This document shows positions 11,207 to 18,795 of a stretch of 64,000 nt of DNA, one piece after another. Below the pieces are notes generated by a model. It had not been told where the DNA came from and ran no database searches. It was given only the letters and a program-made list of their open reading frames with translations. This stretch comes from Nannocystaceae bacterium (lineage in GTDB: Bacteria > Myxococcota_A > Polyangia > Nannocystales > Nannocystaceae), in contig JAIBBS010000004.1 of the NCBI GenBank assembly GCA_019694555.1, forward strand, positions 34,592-98,591, in the 5' to 3' direction. How positions within the stretch are numbered: position 1 is the first letter of the stretch; each line of letters begins with the position of its first letter. Made by a program: the position numbers and the translations under genes.

Positions 11207-11952
11207 TGCGCGTGCAATTCCGAATCTGGCGGCAGAACGGCCCCGGCGACGCCAACGCGGGATTCAAGGAGTACCCGCTGCAGGCCGACGAGCACATGTC
11301 GCTGCTCGAGGCGCTCGATCTGCTCAACGCCGAGTTGATCCGCAAGGGCGAGACGCCGGTCGCGTTCGAGCACGACTGCCGCGAGGGCATCTGCGGCGCG
11401 TGCTCGCTGGTCGTCAACGGCGTGCCCCACGGCCCGCGCAGCGCCACGACCACGTGCCAGATCCACATGCGCGAGTTCCGTGAGGGCGAGACCATCGTGC
11501 TCGAGCCCTGGCGCGCGCGGCCGTTCCCGGTGATCAAGGACCTGGTCGTCGACCGCTCGGCGTTCGACCGCATCATGTCGGCGGGTGGCTACGTCAGCGT
11601 GCGCGCCGGCGCGGCGCCCGACGCCAACGCGATCCCGATCGGTCAGCCCACGGCCGAGCGCGCGTTCGACTTCGCCGCGTGCATCGGCTGCGGCGCGTGC
11701 GTGGCCGCGTGCCCCAACGCCAGCGCGATGCTGTTCGTGGGCGCCAAGGTCGCCCACCTCGCGATCTTGCCGCAGGGCAAGGTCGAGCGCACCCGCCGGG
11801 TCGGCCGCATGGTCGAGCGCATGGACACCGAGGGCTTCGGTGGCTGCAGCAACCACGGCGAGTGCGAAGCGGTGTGTCCCAAGTCGATCAGCCTCGACGC
11901 GATCGCGCTGCTCAACCGCGAGCTCGTGCGCGCGGCGGTGGTCGAGGACTGA
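11206..11952 (+). CDS. sdhB: succinate dehydrogenase/fumarate reductase iron-sulfur subunit (copy 1)
   Basis: About 248 residues. The GTG at 11206 overlaps the sdhA stop (TAGTG); GTG 11212 is the alternative. The [2Fe-2S] ligands are in [15 protein letters not shown] plus a later Cys. The [4Fe-4S]/[3Fe-4S] ligands are in [15 protein letters not shown] and [15 protein letters not shown]. Electrons pass from FADH2 in SdhA through these centres to SdhC. Last gene of the operon; an 82-bp gap follows to a convergent gene. Confidence 0.95.
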
Positions 11953-12034
11953 AGCGCCCGCGCACCACGCCATGGGCAAGCGCGGCCCGCCCTTGCGCTG
12001 CGTCGGGCCGAGCCCGCCGAATCCCTCGTCTCAC

Positions 12035-12832
12035 TCACACCGACGCGCACGCCAGCGCGAGCGCCTCGGCGACGCCGTGGTGCTCCGCGTCGGCGACGAC
12101 GACCCGGGCCATGGCGCGCAGCTCGGGCACCGCGTTGCCCATGGCCACCGGCCAGCCGACCTCGCGCATGGCCAGCAGGTCGTTGTGGGCGTCGCCGATG
12201 ACCATGACGTCGTCGAGCGCGATGCCGTAGGCGGCCGCGACCAGGCGCACGCCGGTGTGCTTGCCGACCCCGGCGGCGGTCATGTTCACGAACACGGTGT
12301 CGGGCATGACCGGCGAGGTCGAGTGCACCGGCTCGAGCCCCGGGCACGGCTCGGCCAGCACCGCATCGAGCTCGTCGTGGGCGAGCAGCCACTGCGCGCG
12401 CACGACCGGCTGCTGCAGCGCCGCGAACGGCAGCGTCGACATCGGCACGCGCAGCAGCGCGGCGTGGGCACGGCCGCGCGGGGTGTCGCGCTCGCACGCG
12501 TACGCGTCGTCGCCGTAGAGCTCGAGCAGGCGATCGCGGCTGCGCGCGCGCTCGATCAACATCGGCACCGCGCCCGCGGGCAGCGGCACCGAGCGCGAGG
12601 CGCCGTCGGCGAGGCGGATGACGCTCGCGCCGTTTTGGAACACGTGCCAACCGCCCTCGTCGAGCTGCTCGGCCCAGTGCCGCGCGATGCCGAAGCCGGG
12701 GCGACCGGTGCACAGCGCGAGCCGGATGCCCGCCTGGCGCGCGCGCGCGGCCGCGGCCCACACCGGCGGCGCGACCTCACCGGCACGCCCCACGAGCGTG
12801 CCGTCGACGTCGATGCAGACCAGGCGGATCAC
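12035..12832 (-). CDS. HAD superfamily hydrolase, Cof-type phosphatase
   Basis: 265 residues. HAD motif I is VCIDVDGTLVG at the N-terminus, motif II Thr is in LALCTGRPGFG, Lys of motif III is in VGKHTGVRLV, and motif IV is MVIGDAHNDLLAMR. The large C2-type cap between motifs II and III is that of the Cof/YbiV group, which dephosphorylates sugar phosphates or flavin nucleotides. Substrate not predictable. Soluble, cytoplasmic. Convergent with the first sdh operon. Between 11953 and 12034 I see GC-rich sequence with no clear terminator. Confidence 0.9.
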   Translation of the reverse strand: MIRLVCIDVDGTLVGRAGEVAPPVWAAAARARQAGIRLALCTGRPGFGIARHWAEQLDEGGWHVFQNGASVIRLADGASRSVPLPAGAVPMLIERARSRDRLLELYGDDAYACERDTPRGRAHAALLRVPMSTLPFAALQQPVVRAQWLLAHDELDAVLAEPCPGLEPVHSTSPVMPDTVFVNMTAAGVGKHTGVRLVAAAYGIALDDVMVIGDAHNDLLAMREVGWPVAMGNAVPELRAMARVVVADAEHHGVAEALALACASV

Positions 12833-12930
12833 CGGTGGCGGCGATGCTCGCCCACGGCACCGGCCTCGCGCCAGCGCCGACGCGAACTCGCGGCGCGCGG
12901 CAGGTCACGCGCGCGCCGGCGCCGCGGCAA

Positions 12931-13665
12931 TCACTGCCCGCCGCAGGCCATCGCCACGCCGGCGCCGTTGCAGGGATCGGCGGTGGGATCGCCCAGCTGC
13001 TGGCAGTCGACCATGCTCATGCAGGCATAGAACTCCTCGATCGCGGAGCCGCAGGGCCCACCGGCCATCTGCGCGTACATGAGATCCGAGGCGCAGTAGT
13101 ACGCGATCTGCTGCGCGTACTGCATCGCCTCGGGGATGCACTGCACGTAGTGATCGACGAACGCCACGCACGCCGGCGGCACGTCGCCACCGCCGTAGGT
13201 GCCGCCGTAGCTGCCACCGTAGCTGCCGCCGTAGCTGCCGCCATAGCTGCCGCCGTAGCTGCCCATGCCGGTCATGCTCGCGCCGCCGCCGGGGCCACCG
13301 CCGGGGCCACCGCTGGGATCCATCGTCGGGTCGGCGGTCGGATCCGCGGTCGGATCCGCGGTCGGATCGCTGCCGCCATCGGCCGCGGTCGCAGAGCCCG
13401 CGGTGCCACCGTCGGCGCCATCGGTCTCGTCGCCACCGTCGCTGCCGTCGCCGCCGTCGTCCCCGCCCGCCGATGCGCTCGCGGTGCTCGGCCAAAACGG
13501 CGACGTGCCGCTGTTGCCGGTCTCGGCCCCGGTCGTGCACCCGGCCAAAGGCAGCGCCGCCATGGAGAAGAGCAGCGCGAGGTCGATCGATCGCGCGGGT
13601 GCCTGCGCGCGCCAGCTTCCGATCACCGTCCGCTCCAGATCCGTCTCCGCGTCGCGCTTGCCCAC
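12931..13665 (-). CDS. repeat-containing lipoprotein with Cys-rich C-terminal domain
   Basis: 244 residues from GTG 13665. The lipobox is in AALPLAGCTTG (~residue 43) after a basic N-terminus. A Gly/Asp/Ser spacer follows, with tandem DPTA units and then five or six SYGG units. The C-terminal ~90 residues hold 8 or more Cys (CVAFVDHYVQC, YYCASDLMYAQ, EEFYACMSMVDC), with a C-x9-C/C-x6-C rhythm reminiscent of the repeat lipoprotein at 50.3-51.4 kb. Likely anchored in the outer membrane with the Cys domain exposed. No family recognised. Confidence 0.7.
   Translation of the reverse strand: MGKRDAETDLERTVIGSWRAQAPARSIDLALLFSMAALPLAGCTTGAETGNSGTSPFWPSTASASAGGDDGGDGSDGGDETDGADGGTAGSATAADGGSDPTADPTADPTADPTMDPSGGPGGGPGGGASMTGMGSYGGSYGGSYGGSYGGSYGGTYGGGDVPPACVAFVDHYVQCIPEAMQYAQQIAYYCASDLMYAQMAGGPCGSAIEEFYACMSMVDCQQLGDPTADPCNGAGVAMACGGQ
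13196..13262 (-). repeat. 12-nt tandem repeat encoding SYGG units
   Basis: Six near-identical copies of gccgccgtagct (plus-strand reading) within the lipoprotein gene; single-base differences at a few positions. Likely slippage-prone. Confidence 0.85.
13325..13372 (-). repeat. 12-nt tandem repeat encoding DPTA units
   Basis: Four copies of a ggtcggatccgc-like unit (plus strand) encode DPTADPTADPTADPT in the spacer of the same lipoprotein. Confidence 0.8.
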
Positions 13666-13786
13666 GTCTGCCGCCCCCTGGGGCGGTCGCCGGCGCGGCT
13701 GTGCCGCACTCCACCGCCCGGCTACGACGTTGCGCGCGACCGGCCGGAGGTTCCGCGAACCGCCCCGGTGGCCCCGCGACGCGGGA

Positions 13787-14749
13787 TCAACCCGCGGCGT
13801 CCTGGTCGCCCGCGTCCGCGACCAGCCAGCGCGAGCGTTCCGCCGCCGCGCGCAGCGTCGCGTCGGTCAGCTCGACCACGCGCAGGTACGTGTTCGAGTC
13901 GCTCATGCAGCTGGCCGACTCGTAGCTCAGCGCCGCGAGGCCCAGGCCGGTGGCGTCGTCGTGATAGAGCGCGAGCACCGTGGGCACCACGGAATCGAGC
14001 GTCTGCTCGGGATCGCCGCGGCGCCAGCCGGTGACCGGGGTCGACTGCACGACCCGGACGCCGCGCACGCGCGTGACGAAGCGACCGCCGCGGTACAGCG
14101 CCTCGAGCGGGCGCTGGTGCGGATCGGCGTCGAGCTCGGGCAGCGCGGGCGCGCCCGCCAGACGCCAGGGAAACTGCACCGGCACGCGCCGCAGCGGGCG
14201 GAAGCCGGTCGCCAGCCGCTCGTTGATCGCGGCGATGCGGGCCCGCACCGCGGCGCGCTCGCGACGACAGGTGCGCGCGACGCTGGCCTCGTCGACGTCG
14301 CCGAACACCGCCATCTCGTCGAACACCGCGAGCGACTCCAGGCTGCCGCCGTCGCGGTCGCGCAGCTCCACGGTCGTGGGTCCCTCGAAGTCCGCGTTGC
14401 CACCGTCGTCGCGCTGCACCGCGACGAAGTGGTCCCCGCCGATGGCGACCGCGGGAAAGCCCGCCGTGCGCACCTCGATGCTGCAGTCCTGCTCCGATCG
14501 CGCGAGCCACAGCCGCGGCGGGCCTGCGTCCTCGGGCGGCAACACCCCGGGCATCGTCGGGGGCAGCGCGGGCGCCTCGGCGCTGGCCGGCAGCGGCTGC
14601 ACCGGCGCGGCCGGTCGCGCCGCGTCGGGGATCGCGATCATGCCCGCGCGCGCAGGCACCTCGCGCTGCTCCAGCACCAGCTCGCCGGCCACCGGCGCGG
14701 CCGTGCAGCCGAGCCCCCACACCACGATCGCGCTCACTGCCCGCTTCAT
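13787..14749 (-). CDS. exported protein of unknown function
   Basis: 320 residues. The N-terminus MKRAVSAIVVWGLGCTAAPV is a signal sequence, possibly a lipobox at GLGC. A Pro/Ala-rich spacer (~residues 40-75) leads to a globular region with strands such as CSIEVRTAGFPAVAIGGDHF, VAVQRDDG and VELRDRDGGSLESLAVFDE, a Cys-containing helix (SVARTCRRERAAVRARIAAI), and PTVLALYHDDATGLGLAAL near the end. No recognised family. A 42-bp gap separates it from the gene upstream on the same strand, so it may be the last gene of the second sdh operon. Confidence 0.65.
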   Translation of the reverse strand: MKRAVSAIVVWGLGCTAAPVAGELVLEQREVPARAGMIAIPDAARPAAPVQPLPASAEAPALPPTMPGVLPPEDAGPPRLWLARSEQDCSIEVRTAGFPAVAIGGDHFVAVQRDDGGNADFEGPTTVELRDRDGGSLESLAVFDEMAVFGDVDEASVARTCRRERAAVRARIAAINERLATGFRPLRRVPVQFPWRLAGAPALPELDADPHQRPLEALYRGGRFVTRVRGVRVVQSTPVTGWRRGDPEQTLDSVVPTVLALYHDDATGLGLAALSYESASCMSDSNTYLRVVELTDATLRAAAERSRWLVADAGDQDAAG

Positions 14750-14791
14750 CTCGGGCCCCCGACGCGCGAGCGCGCGAGCTCGATTCCCGCG

Positions 14792-15292
14792 CTACTCCAG
14801 CGGGTAGTGGTTGGGCTCGTCGTCGGGCTCGCGCAGCCGATGCAGCGCGATCAGCCGCACGCAGGTGTTGTGGCGCAGCACCGCGTCGTCGTTGCTGTCG
14901 TCGGTCTGCAGCGCGTCGGCCTGCGCGTAGCAGCGCAGCGCCTCCTGCAGGTGACCCCACGCGGCCGGGCCCGCGCCGTAGTCGTGGCGCTCGAGCAGCG
15001 CGACCGCCCGGCGCTCGGCCACGATGCCGGTGTAGTAGGCGCGCTCGTACTCGCTGCTCAGGCCCTCGATGGCCTTGCGCGCCCGCGGCACGCGGTCGCC
15101 CTCGCCGCCAGGGAACTGGTCGGTCAGCGCCAGCACGTAGGTGCGCAGCGCGGGCTGGTTGTGCGCGTCGATCGCGAGCACGTCGAGGCAGATGCTCTCG
15201 GCGAAGAAGGGCTCGTTGAGCAGGCGGTAGCGCTCGGCCTTCTCGAGCGCGCGAGGGATCGATGCCGCGGTGATCGCCTTGAGCCCTGACAT
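14792..15292 (-). CDS. TPR-like cytoplasmic protein downstream of sdhB2
   Basis: 166 residues, helical throughout: AITAASIPRALEKAERYRLL, FFAESICLDVLAIDAHNQPA, RTYVLALTDQF, YERAYYTGIVAERRAVALLE and LQEALRCYAQADALQ. The spacing and small-residue pattern suggest three to four TPR-like helical pairs. No signal peptide. It begins 14 bp after the sdhB2 stop, so it is almost certainly co-transcribed with the second complex II operon. A role in assembly or partner binding is conceivable but not shown. Confidence 0.75.
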   Translation of the reverse strand: MSGLKAITAASIPRALEKAERYRLLNEPFFAESICLDVLAIDAHNQPALRTYVLALTDQFPGGEGDRVPRARKAIEGLSSEYERAYYTGIVAERRAVALLERHDYGAGPAAWGHLQEALRCYAQADALQTDDSNDDAVLRHNTCVRLIALHRLREPDDEPNHYPLE

Positions 15293-15306
15293 TCGCCGGC
15301 CTTTCC

Positions 15307-16053
15307 TCAGGAGCCGCTCAGCACGCGGAACAGCCGCCGTACCGGGTCGTAGAAGCGATCGACCACGCGCTCCTTGAGCGGGATGATCGCGTTGTCGGTG
15401 ATGGTGATGCTCTCGGGACAGACCTTGGTGCAACACTTGGTGATGTTGCAGTAGCCGAGGTTGTAGTCGTCCTTGAGCGCGGGCACGCGGTCCTCGGTGT
15501 CGAGCGGGTGCATCTCGAGCGCGGCGGTGTGCACGAAGAAGCGCGGACCGATGAAGGTCTCGTGCTTCGCGTGGTCACGCAGCACGTGACACACGTTTTG
15601 GCACAGGAAGCACTCGATGCACTTGCGGAACTCCTGCACGCGATCGACGTCGCGCTGATCCATGCGCCAGGTGCCGTCGGGCGCATCCGGCGGCCGCGGC
15701 TTGAACGGCTTGATGGTCTGCTTGACGCGGAAGTTCCACGACACGTCGGTGACGAGGTCCTTGATGATGGGAAACGCCATCATCGGCTCGACCGTGATCG
15801 GCTCGCCCTCGGGCAGATCCGACAGCCGCGTCATGCACATCAGCCGCGGCATGCCGTTGATCTCCGCCGAGCACGAGCCGCACTTGCCGGCCTTGCAGTT
15901 CCATCGCACCGCGAGATCGGGCGCCTGGGTGGCCTGGACCTGGTGGACGACGTCGAGCACGACCATGCCGTCGTCGGCCTCGGTCTCGTAGCTCTTGAAC
16001 TCGCCGCTGTCCTTGTCACCGCGCCAGATGCGGAGGCTGACCTTCTTGCTCAT
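15307..16053 (-). CDS. sdhB: succinate dehydrogenase iron-sulfur subunit (complex II, copy 2)
   Basis: 248 residues from ATG 16053. The [2Fe-2S] ligands lie in CKAGKCGSCSAEINGMPRLMC. The second domain has CIECFLCQNVCHVLRDH and CNITKCCTKVCPESI. The extra Cys, the DTEDRV and PVRRLFRVL ends and the genetic partners resemble the actinobacterial/myxobacterial Sdh1-type enzyme and not copy 1. Part of the operon sdhC2-sdhA2-sdhB2 (18718 to 15307), with 23 bp to sdhA2. It transfers electrons from the flavoprotein to the membrane subunit. Confidence 0.95.
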   Translation of the reverse strand: MSKKVSLRIWRGDKDSGEFKSYETEADDGMVVLDVVHQVQATQAPDLAVRWNCKAGKCGSCSAEINGMPRLMCMTRLSDLPEGEPITVEPMMAFPIIKDLVTDVSWNFRVKQTIKPFKPRPPDAPDGTWRMDQRDVDRVQEFRKCIECFLCQNVCHVLRDHAKHETFIGPRFFVHTAALEMHPLDTEDRVPALKDDYNLGYCNITKCCTKVCPESITITDNAIIPLKERVVDRFYDPVRRLFRVLSGS

Positions 16054-16076
16054 CGTTGGCTCTCCTGGGACAAGGG

Positions 16077-17891
16077 TTACTTGTTGTCCTCGACGATCTG
16101 CGCGAGGTCGTCGCGCAGCGGGATCACGTCGACCCGGCGCAGCTGCATCTCGCCGTCCGGGCCCTTCTTGAGCACGGTGTTGAACTTGGCGTAGGCCGGA
16201 TCCTTGTCCGGGAAGTCGTCGCGGAAGTGGCCGCCGCGGCTCTCCTTGCGCTCGATCGCCGACATCGTGATCGCCTGCGACACGACCATGAGGTTGTCGA
16301 GGTCGAGCGCGGTGTGCCAGCCGGGGTTGTACTCGCGGTGGCTGGCCACGCCCACCGCGGCGGCGCGCTCGCGCAGCTGCTCGAGGCCCTCGAGCGCGTG
16401 GGTCATCTCGGCCTCCGTCCGCACGATGCCGACGTTGTCCTGCATGAGATCCTGCAGCTCGTACTGCACCGTGTAGGGATTGTTCTTCGCGTCGCGCTCG
16501 AACGGCGCGAGCGCCCAGCGGGCGATCTGCTGCACCTCGTCGTCGTGGATCTGCCCCGCGCCGTGCTCCTTGGCGAACTTCGCCGCGTACTCGCCGGCGC
16601 GCTTGCCGAACACGATGAGGTCGGACAGCGAGTTGCCGCCCAGGCGGTTGGCGCCGTGCAGGCCCGCCGCGACCTCGCCGGCGGCGAACAGGCCCGGCAC
16701 CGTGGTCGTCATCTGCGTATCGGGGTCGACGCGCACGCCGCCCATCACGTAGTGCGTGGTCGGGCCCACTTCCATGGGCTCCACGGTGATGTCGATGTCG
16801 GCCAGCGCCTTGAACTGGTGGTACATCGACGGCAGCTTCTTCTTGATGTGCTCCGGCGCGTTGGCGATCTTCTCCTTGATCCACGCGATGTCGAGGAACA
16901 CGCCGCCGTGTGGGCTGCCGCGGCCGGCCTTGACCTCGCGGCGGATGCAGCGCGCGACGTGGTCGCGCGTGAGCAGCTCGGGCGGTCGCCGGGCCGACTT
17001 GTCGCCGGTGACGTAGCGCCAGCCCTCCTCGGGATCGGTCGCGGTCGAGCTGCGGTAGTTGTCGGGGATGTCGTCGAACATGAAGCGACGACCCTCGCTG
17101 TTGCGCAACACCCCACCCTCGCCGCGCACGCCCTCGGTCACGAGGATGCCGCGCACCGACGGCGGCCAGACCATGCCGGTGGGATGGAACTGCACGAATT
17201 CCATGTCCATCAGCTCGGCGCCGGCGTGATAGGCCAGCGACTGTCCGTCGCCGGTGTACTCCCAGCTGTTCGAGGTGATCTTGTACGCGCGGCCGATGCC
17301 GCCGGTCGCGAGCACCACCGCCTTGGCGCGCCACACGTGGAAGCGACCGCGCTCGCGGTCGTAGCCGAAGGCACCGACCACGCGATCGCCGTCCTTGAGC
17401 AGCCGCACCGTGGTGTGCTCCATGTACACCTTCATGCCGCGGTGGATGCCGTGATCCTGCAGCGTGCGGATGAGCTCGAGCCCGGTGCGATCGCCGACGT
17501 GGGCCAGCCGCGGGTAGCGGTGACCGCCGAAGTTGCGCTGCAGGATGCGGCCGTCCTTGGTGCGATCGAAGACCGCGCCCCAGGCCTCGAGCTCGCGCAC
17601 GCGCTCGGGCGCCTCCTTGGCGTGCAGCTCGGCCATGCGCCACGAGTTGAGGTACTGGCCGCCGCGCATGGTGTCGGCGAAGTGGACCTTCCAGCTGTCG
17701 CGATCGTCGACGTTGGCCATGGCCGCAGCCATGCCGCCCTCGGCCATCACGGTGTGGGCCTTGCCCAGCAGCGACTTGCAGACGACGGCGACGTCGACGC
17801 CCGCAGCGGAGGCCTCGATGGCGGCGCGCAATCCGGCGCCGCCGGCTCCGATGACGAGGACGTCGTGCTCGTGGGTGGTGTATTCGGCCAT
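16077..17891 (-). CDS. sdhA: succinate dehydrogenase/fumarate reductase flavoprotein subunit (copy 2)
   Basis: 604 residues from ATG 17891 (MAEYTTHEHDVLVIGAGGAG). FAD Rossmann motif at ~11-16. The covalent-FAD His is in KAHTVMAEGGMAAAM (~45). Substrate-site blocks: EFVQFHPTGMVWP, TEGVRGEGGVLRN, HYVMGGVRVD, AAGLHGANRLGGNSL and ESRGGHFRDDFPDKD. These wordings belong to the SdhA/FrdA class used by proteobacteria and actinobacterial Sdh1, so this copy is only distantly related to copy 1. Active in the cytoplasm, membrane-bound via the anchor subunit encoded upstream. Confidence 0.96.
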   Translation of the reverse strand: MAEYTTHEHDVLVIGAGGAGLRAAIEASAAGVDVAVVCKSLLGKAHTVMAEGGMAAAMANVDDRDSWKVHFADTMRGGQYLNSWRMAELHAKEAPERVRELEAWGAVFDRTKDGRILQRNFGGHRYPRLAHVGDRTGLELIRTLQDHGIHRGMKVYMEHTTVRLLKDGDRVVGAFGYDRERGRFHVWRAKAVVLATGGIGRAYKITSNSWEYTGDGQSLAYHAGAELMDMEFVQFHPTGMVWPPSVRGILVTEGVRGEGGVLRNSEGRRFMFDDIPDNYRSSTATDPEEGWRYVTGDKSARRPPELLTRDHVARCIRREVKAGRGSPHGGVFLDIAWIKEKIANAPEHIKKKLPSMYHQFKALADIDITVEPMEVGPTTHYVMGGVRVDPDTQMTTTVPGLFAAGEVAAGLHGANRLGGNSLSDLIVFGKRAGEYAAKFAKEHGAGQIHDDEVQQIARWALAPFERDAKNNPYTVQYELQDLMQDNVGIVRTEAEMTHALEGLEQLRERAAAVGVASHREYNPGWHTALDLDNLMVVSQAITMSAIERKESRGGHFRDDFPDKDPAYAKFNTVLKKGPDGEMQLRRVDVIPLRDDLAQIVEDNK

Positions 17892-17932
17892 GTCGAAGCT
17901 CGGTACTCGGAGGATCGCGTCGCGTCGGCGAC

Positions 17933-18718
17933 TCAGAAGAGGCGGGCGTCGGTCCACACGCCCATCGCGCACATGCGCACGTAGACGTCGGTGAAGCCGA
18001 CCGAGAAGAGGCTGCACCACGCGAACAGCTGGTGGCGGCGGTTGAGGCCCGAGACGCAGTCGTAGCAGGCGCGACCGACCGCGTCCTTGGGCAGCTGGTC
18101 CTTGCGTCCGCCGACGATGTGGCGCAGCGAGTGACAGCCGAAGGTGTAGCCGCCCAGCAGCACGACGTTGGTGCAGAACACCAGCGTGCCGACGTGGACG
18201 TGGATGCCGTCGGGGAAGCGGAACGCCAGCATCGCGTCGTAGGCCAGCAGCACGATGAACACCAGCGCCGCGTACAGGAAGTAGCGGTGGATGTTCTGGA
18301 TGATGAGCGGGAAGTAGCGCTCGCCGAGGTAGCTCTTGCGCGGCTCACCCACGGCGCAGCTGGGCGGGTCGCCCCAGAACGCCTTGTAGTACGCGCCGCG
18401 GTAGTAGTAGCAGGTGAAGCGGAAGCCGGCCGGGAACGGCAGGATGAGCAGCGCGGGCGAGAACGGGATCATGCCCGGCCACCACGTCGGCGGCGGACCG
18501 AACCACGCGTGCGGCGAGTGGCCGAAGATCTCCGGTGCGTACAGCGGCGAGAGGTACGGACCAAAGGTGTAGTTCGCGTTCTGGAACGCAGCCCACGTCA
18601 CGTAGACGATGAACGTCGACAGCCCCAGGAACGTGAGCAGCGGGGTGACCCACCACTTGTCCTTGCGCTCGGTGACGAGGAACAGGCGGACCTTGCGGGG
18701 GCGGGCGGCTTCGGCCAT
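17933..18718 (-). CDS. succinate dehydrogenase membrane subunit, Sdh1-type (copy 2)
   Basis: 261 residues. Membrane helices: WWVTPLLTFLGLSTFIVYVT, a segment around MIPFSPALLILPFPAGF, YFLYAALVFIVLLAYDAML and VGTLVFCTNVVLLGGYTFG. The block CYYYRGAYYKAFWGDPPSCA, then GEPRKSYLGERYFPL and IIQNIHRYFLYAA, is what I recall from the membrane subunit of mycobacterial-type Sdh1. Histidines around HRYF, GCHSLRHIVGG and RRHQLFAWC are haem or quinone-site candidates. ATG 18718 chosen at the conserved basic N-terminus. First gene of the second complex II operon. Confidence 0.88.
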   Translation of the reverse strand: MAEAARPRKVRLFLVTERKDKWWVTPLLTFLGLSTFIVYVTWAAFQNANYTFGPYLSPLYAPEIFGHSPHAWFGPPPTWWPGMIPFSPALLILPFPAGFRFTCYYYRGAYYKAFWGDPPSCAVGEPRKSYLGERYFPLIIQNIHRYFLYAALVFIVLLAYDAMLAFRFPDGIHVHVGTLVFCTNVVLLGGYTFGCHSLRHIVGGRKDQLPKDAVGRACYDCVSGLNRRHQLFAWCSLFSVGFTDVYVRMCAMGVWTDARLF

Positions 18719-18795
18719 CTTCGCGTGCGAGCTCCGGGAGACGGGGGCCCCGCGCGCACCAGCGTGACGCCGGCGCGAGGGAGCCGGGGCGGACG

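Noticed and set aside
11953..12034. Possible terminator hairpin between sdhB1 and the HAD gene
   Set aside because: The gggcaagcgc and gcccttgcgc segments do not form a continuous stem, and no U-tract follows.
13190..13375. Tandem repeats that could be taken for iterons of an origin
   Set aside because: They are in-frame 12-nt repeats encoding SYGG and DPTA in a lipoprotein; no replication gene or AT-rich stretch adjoins them.
15307..18348. Single 1013-residue frame spanning the second sdh operon
   Set aside because: Only its last 248 codons (from ATG 16053) are sdhB2; the rest is antiparallel or out-of-frame shadow over sdhA2, which is clearly coded in another frame.
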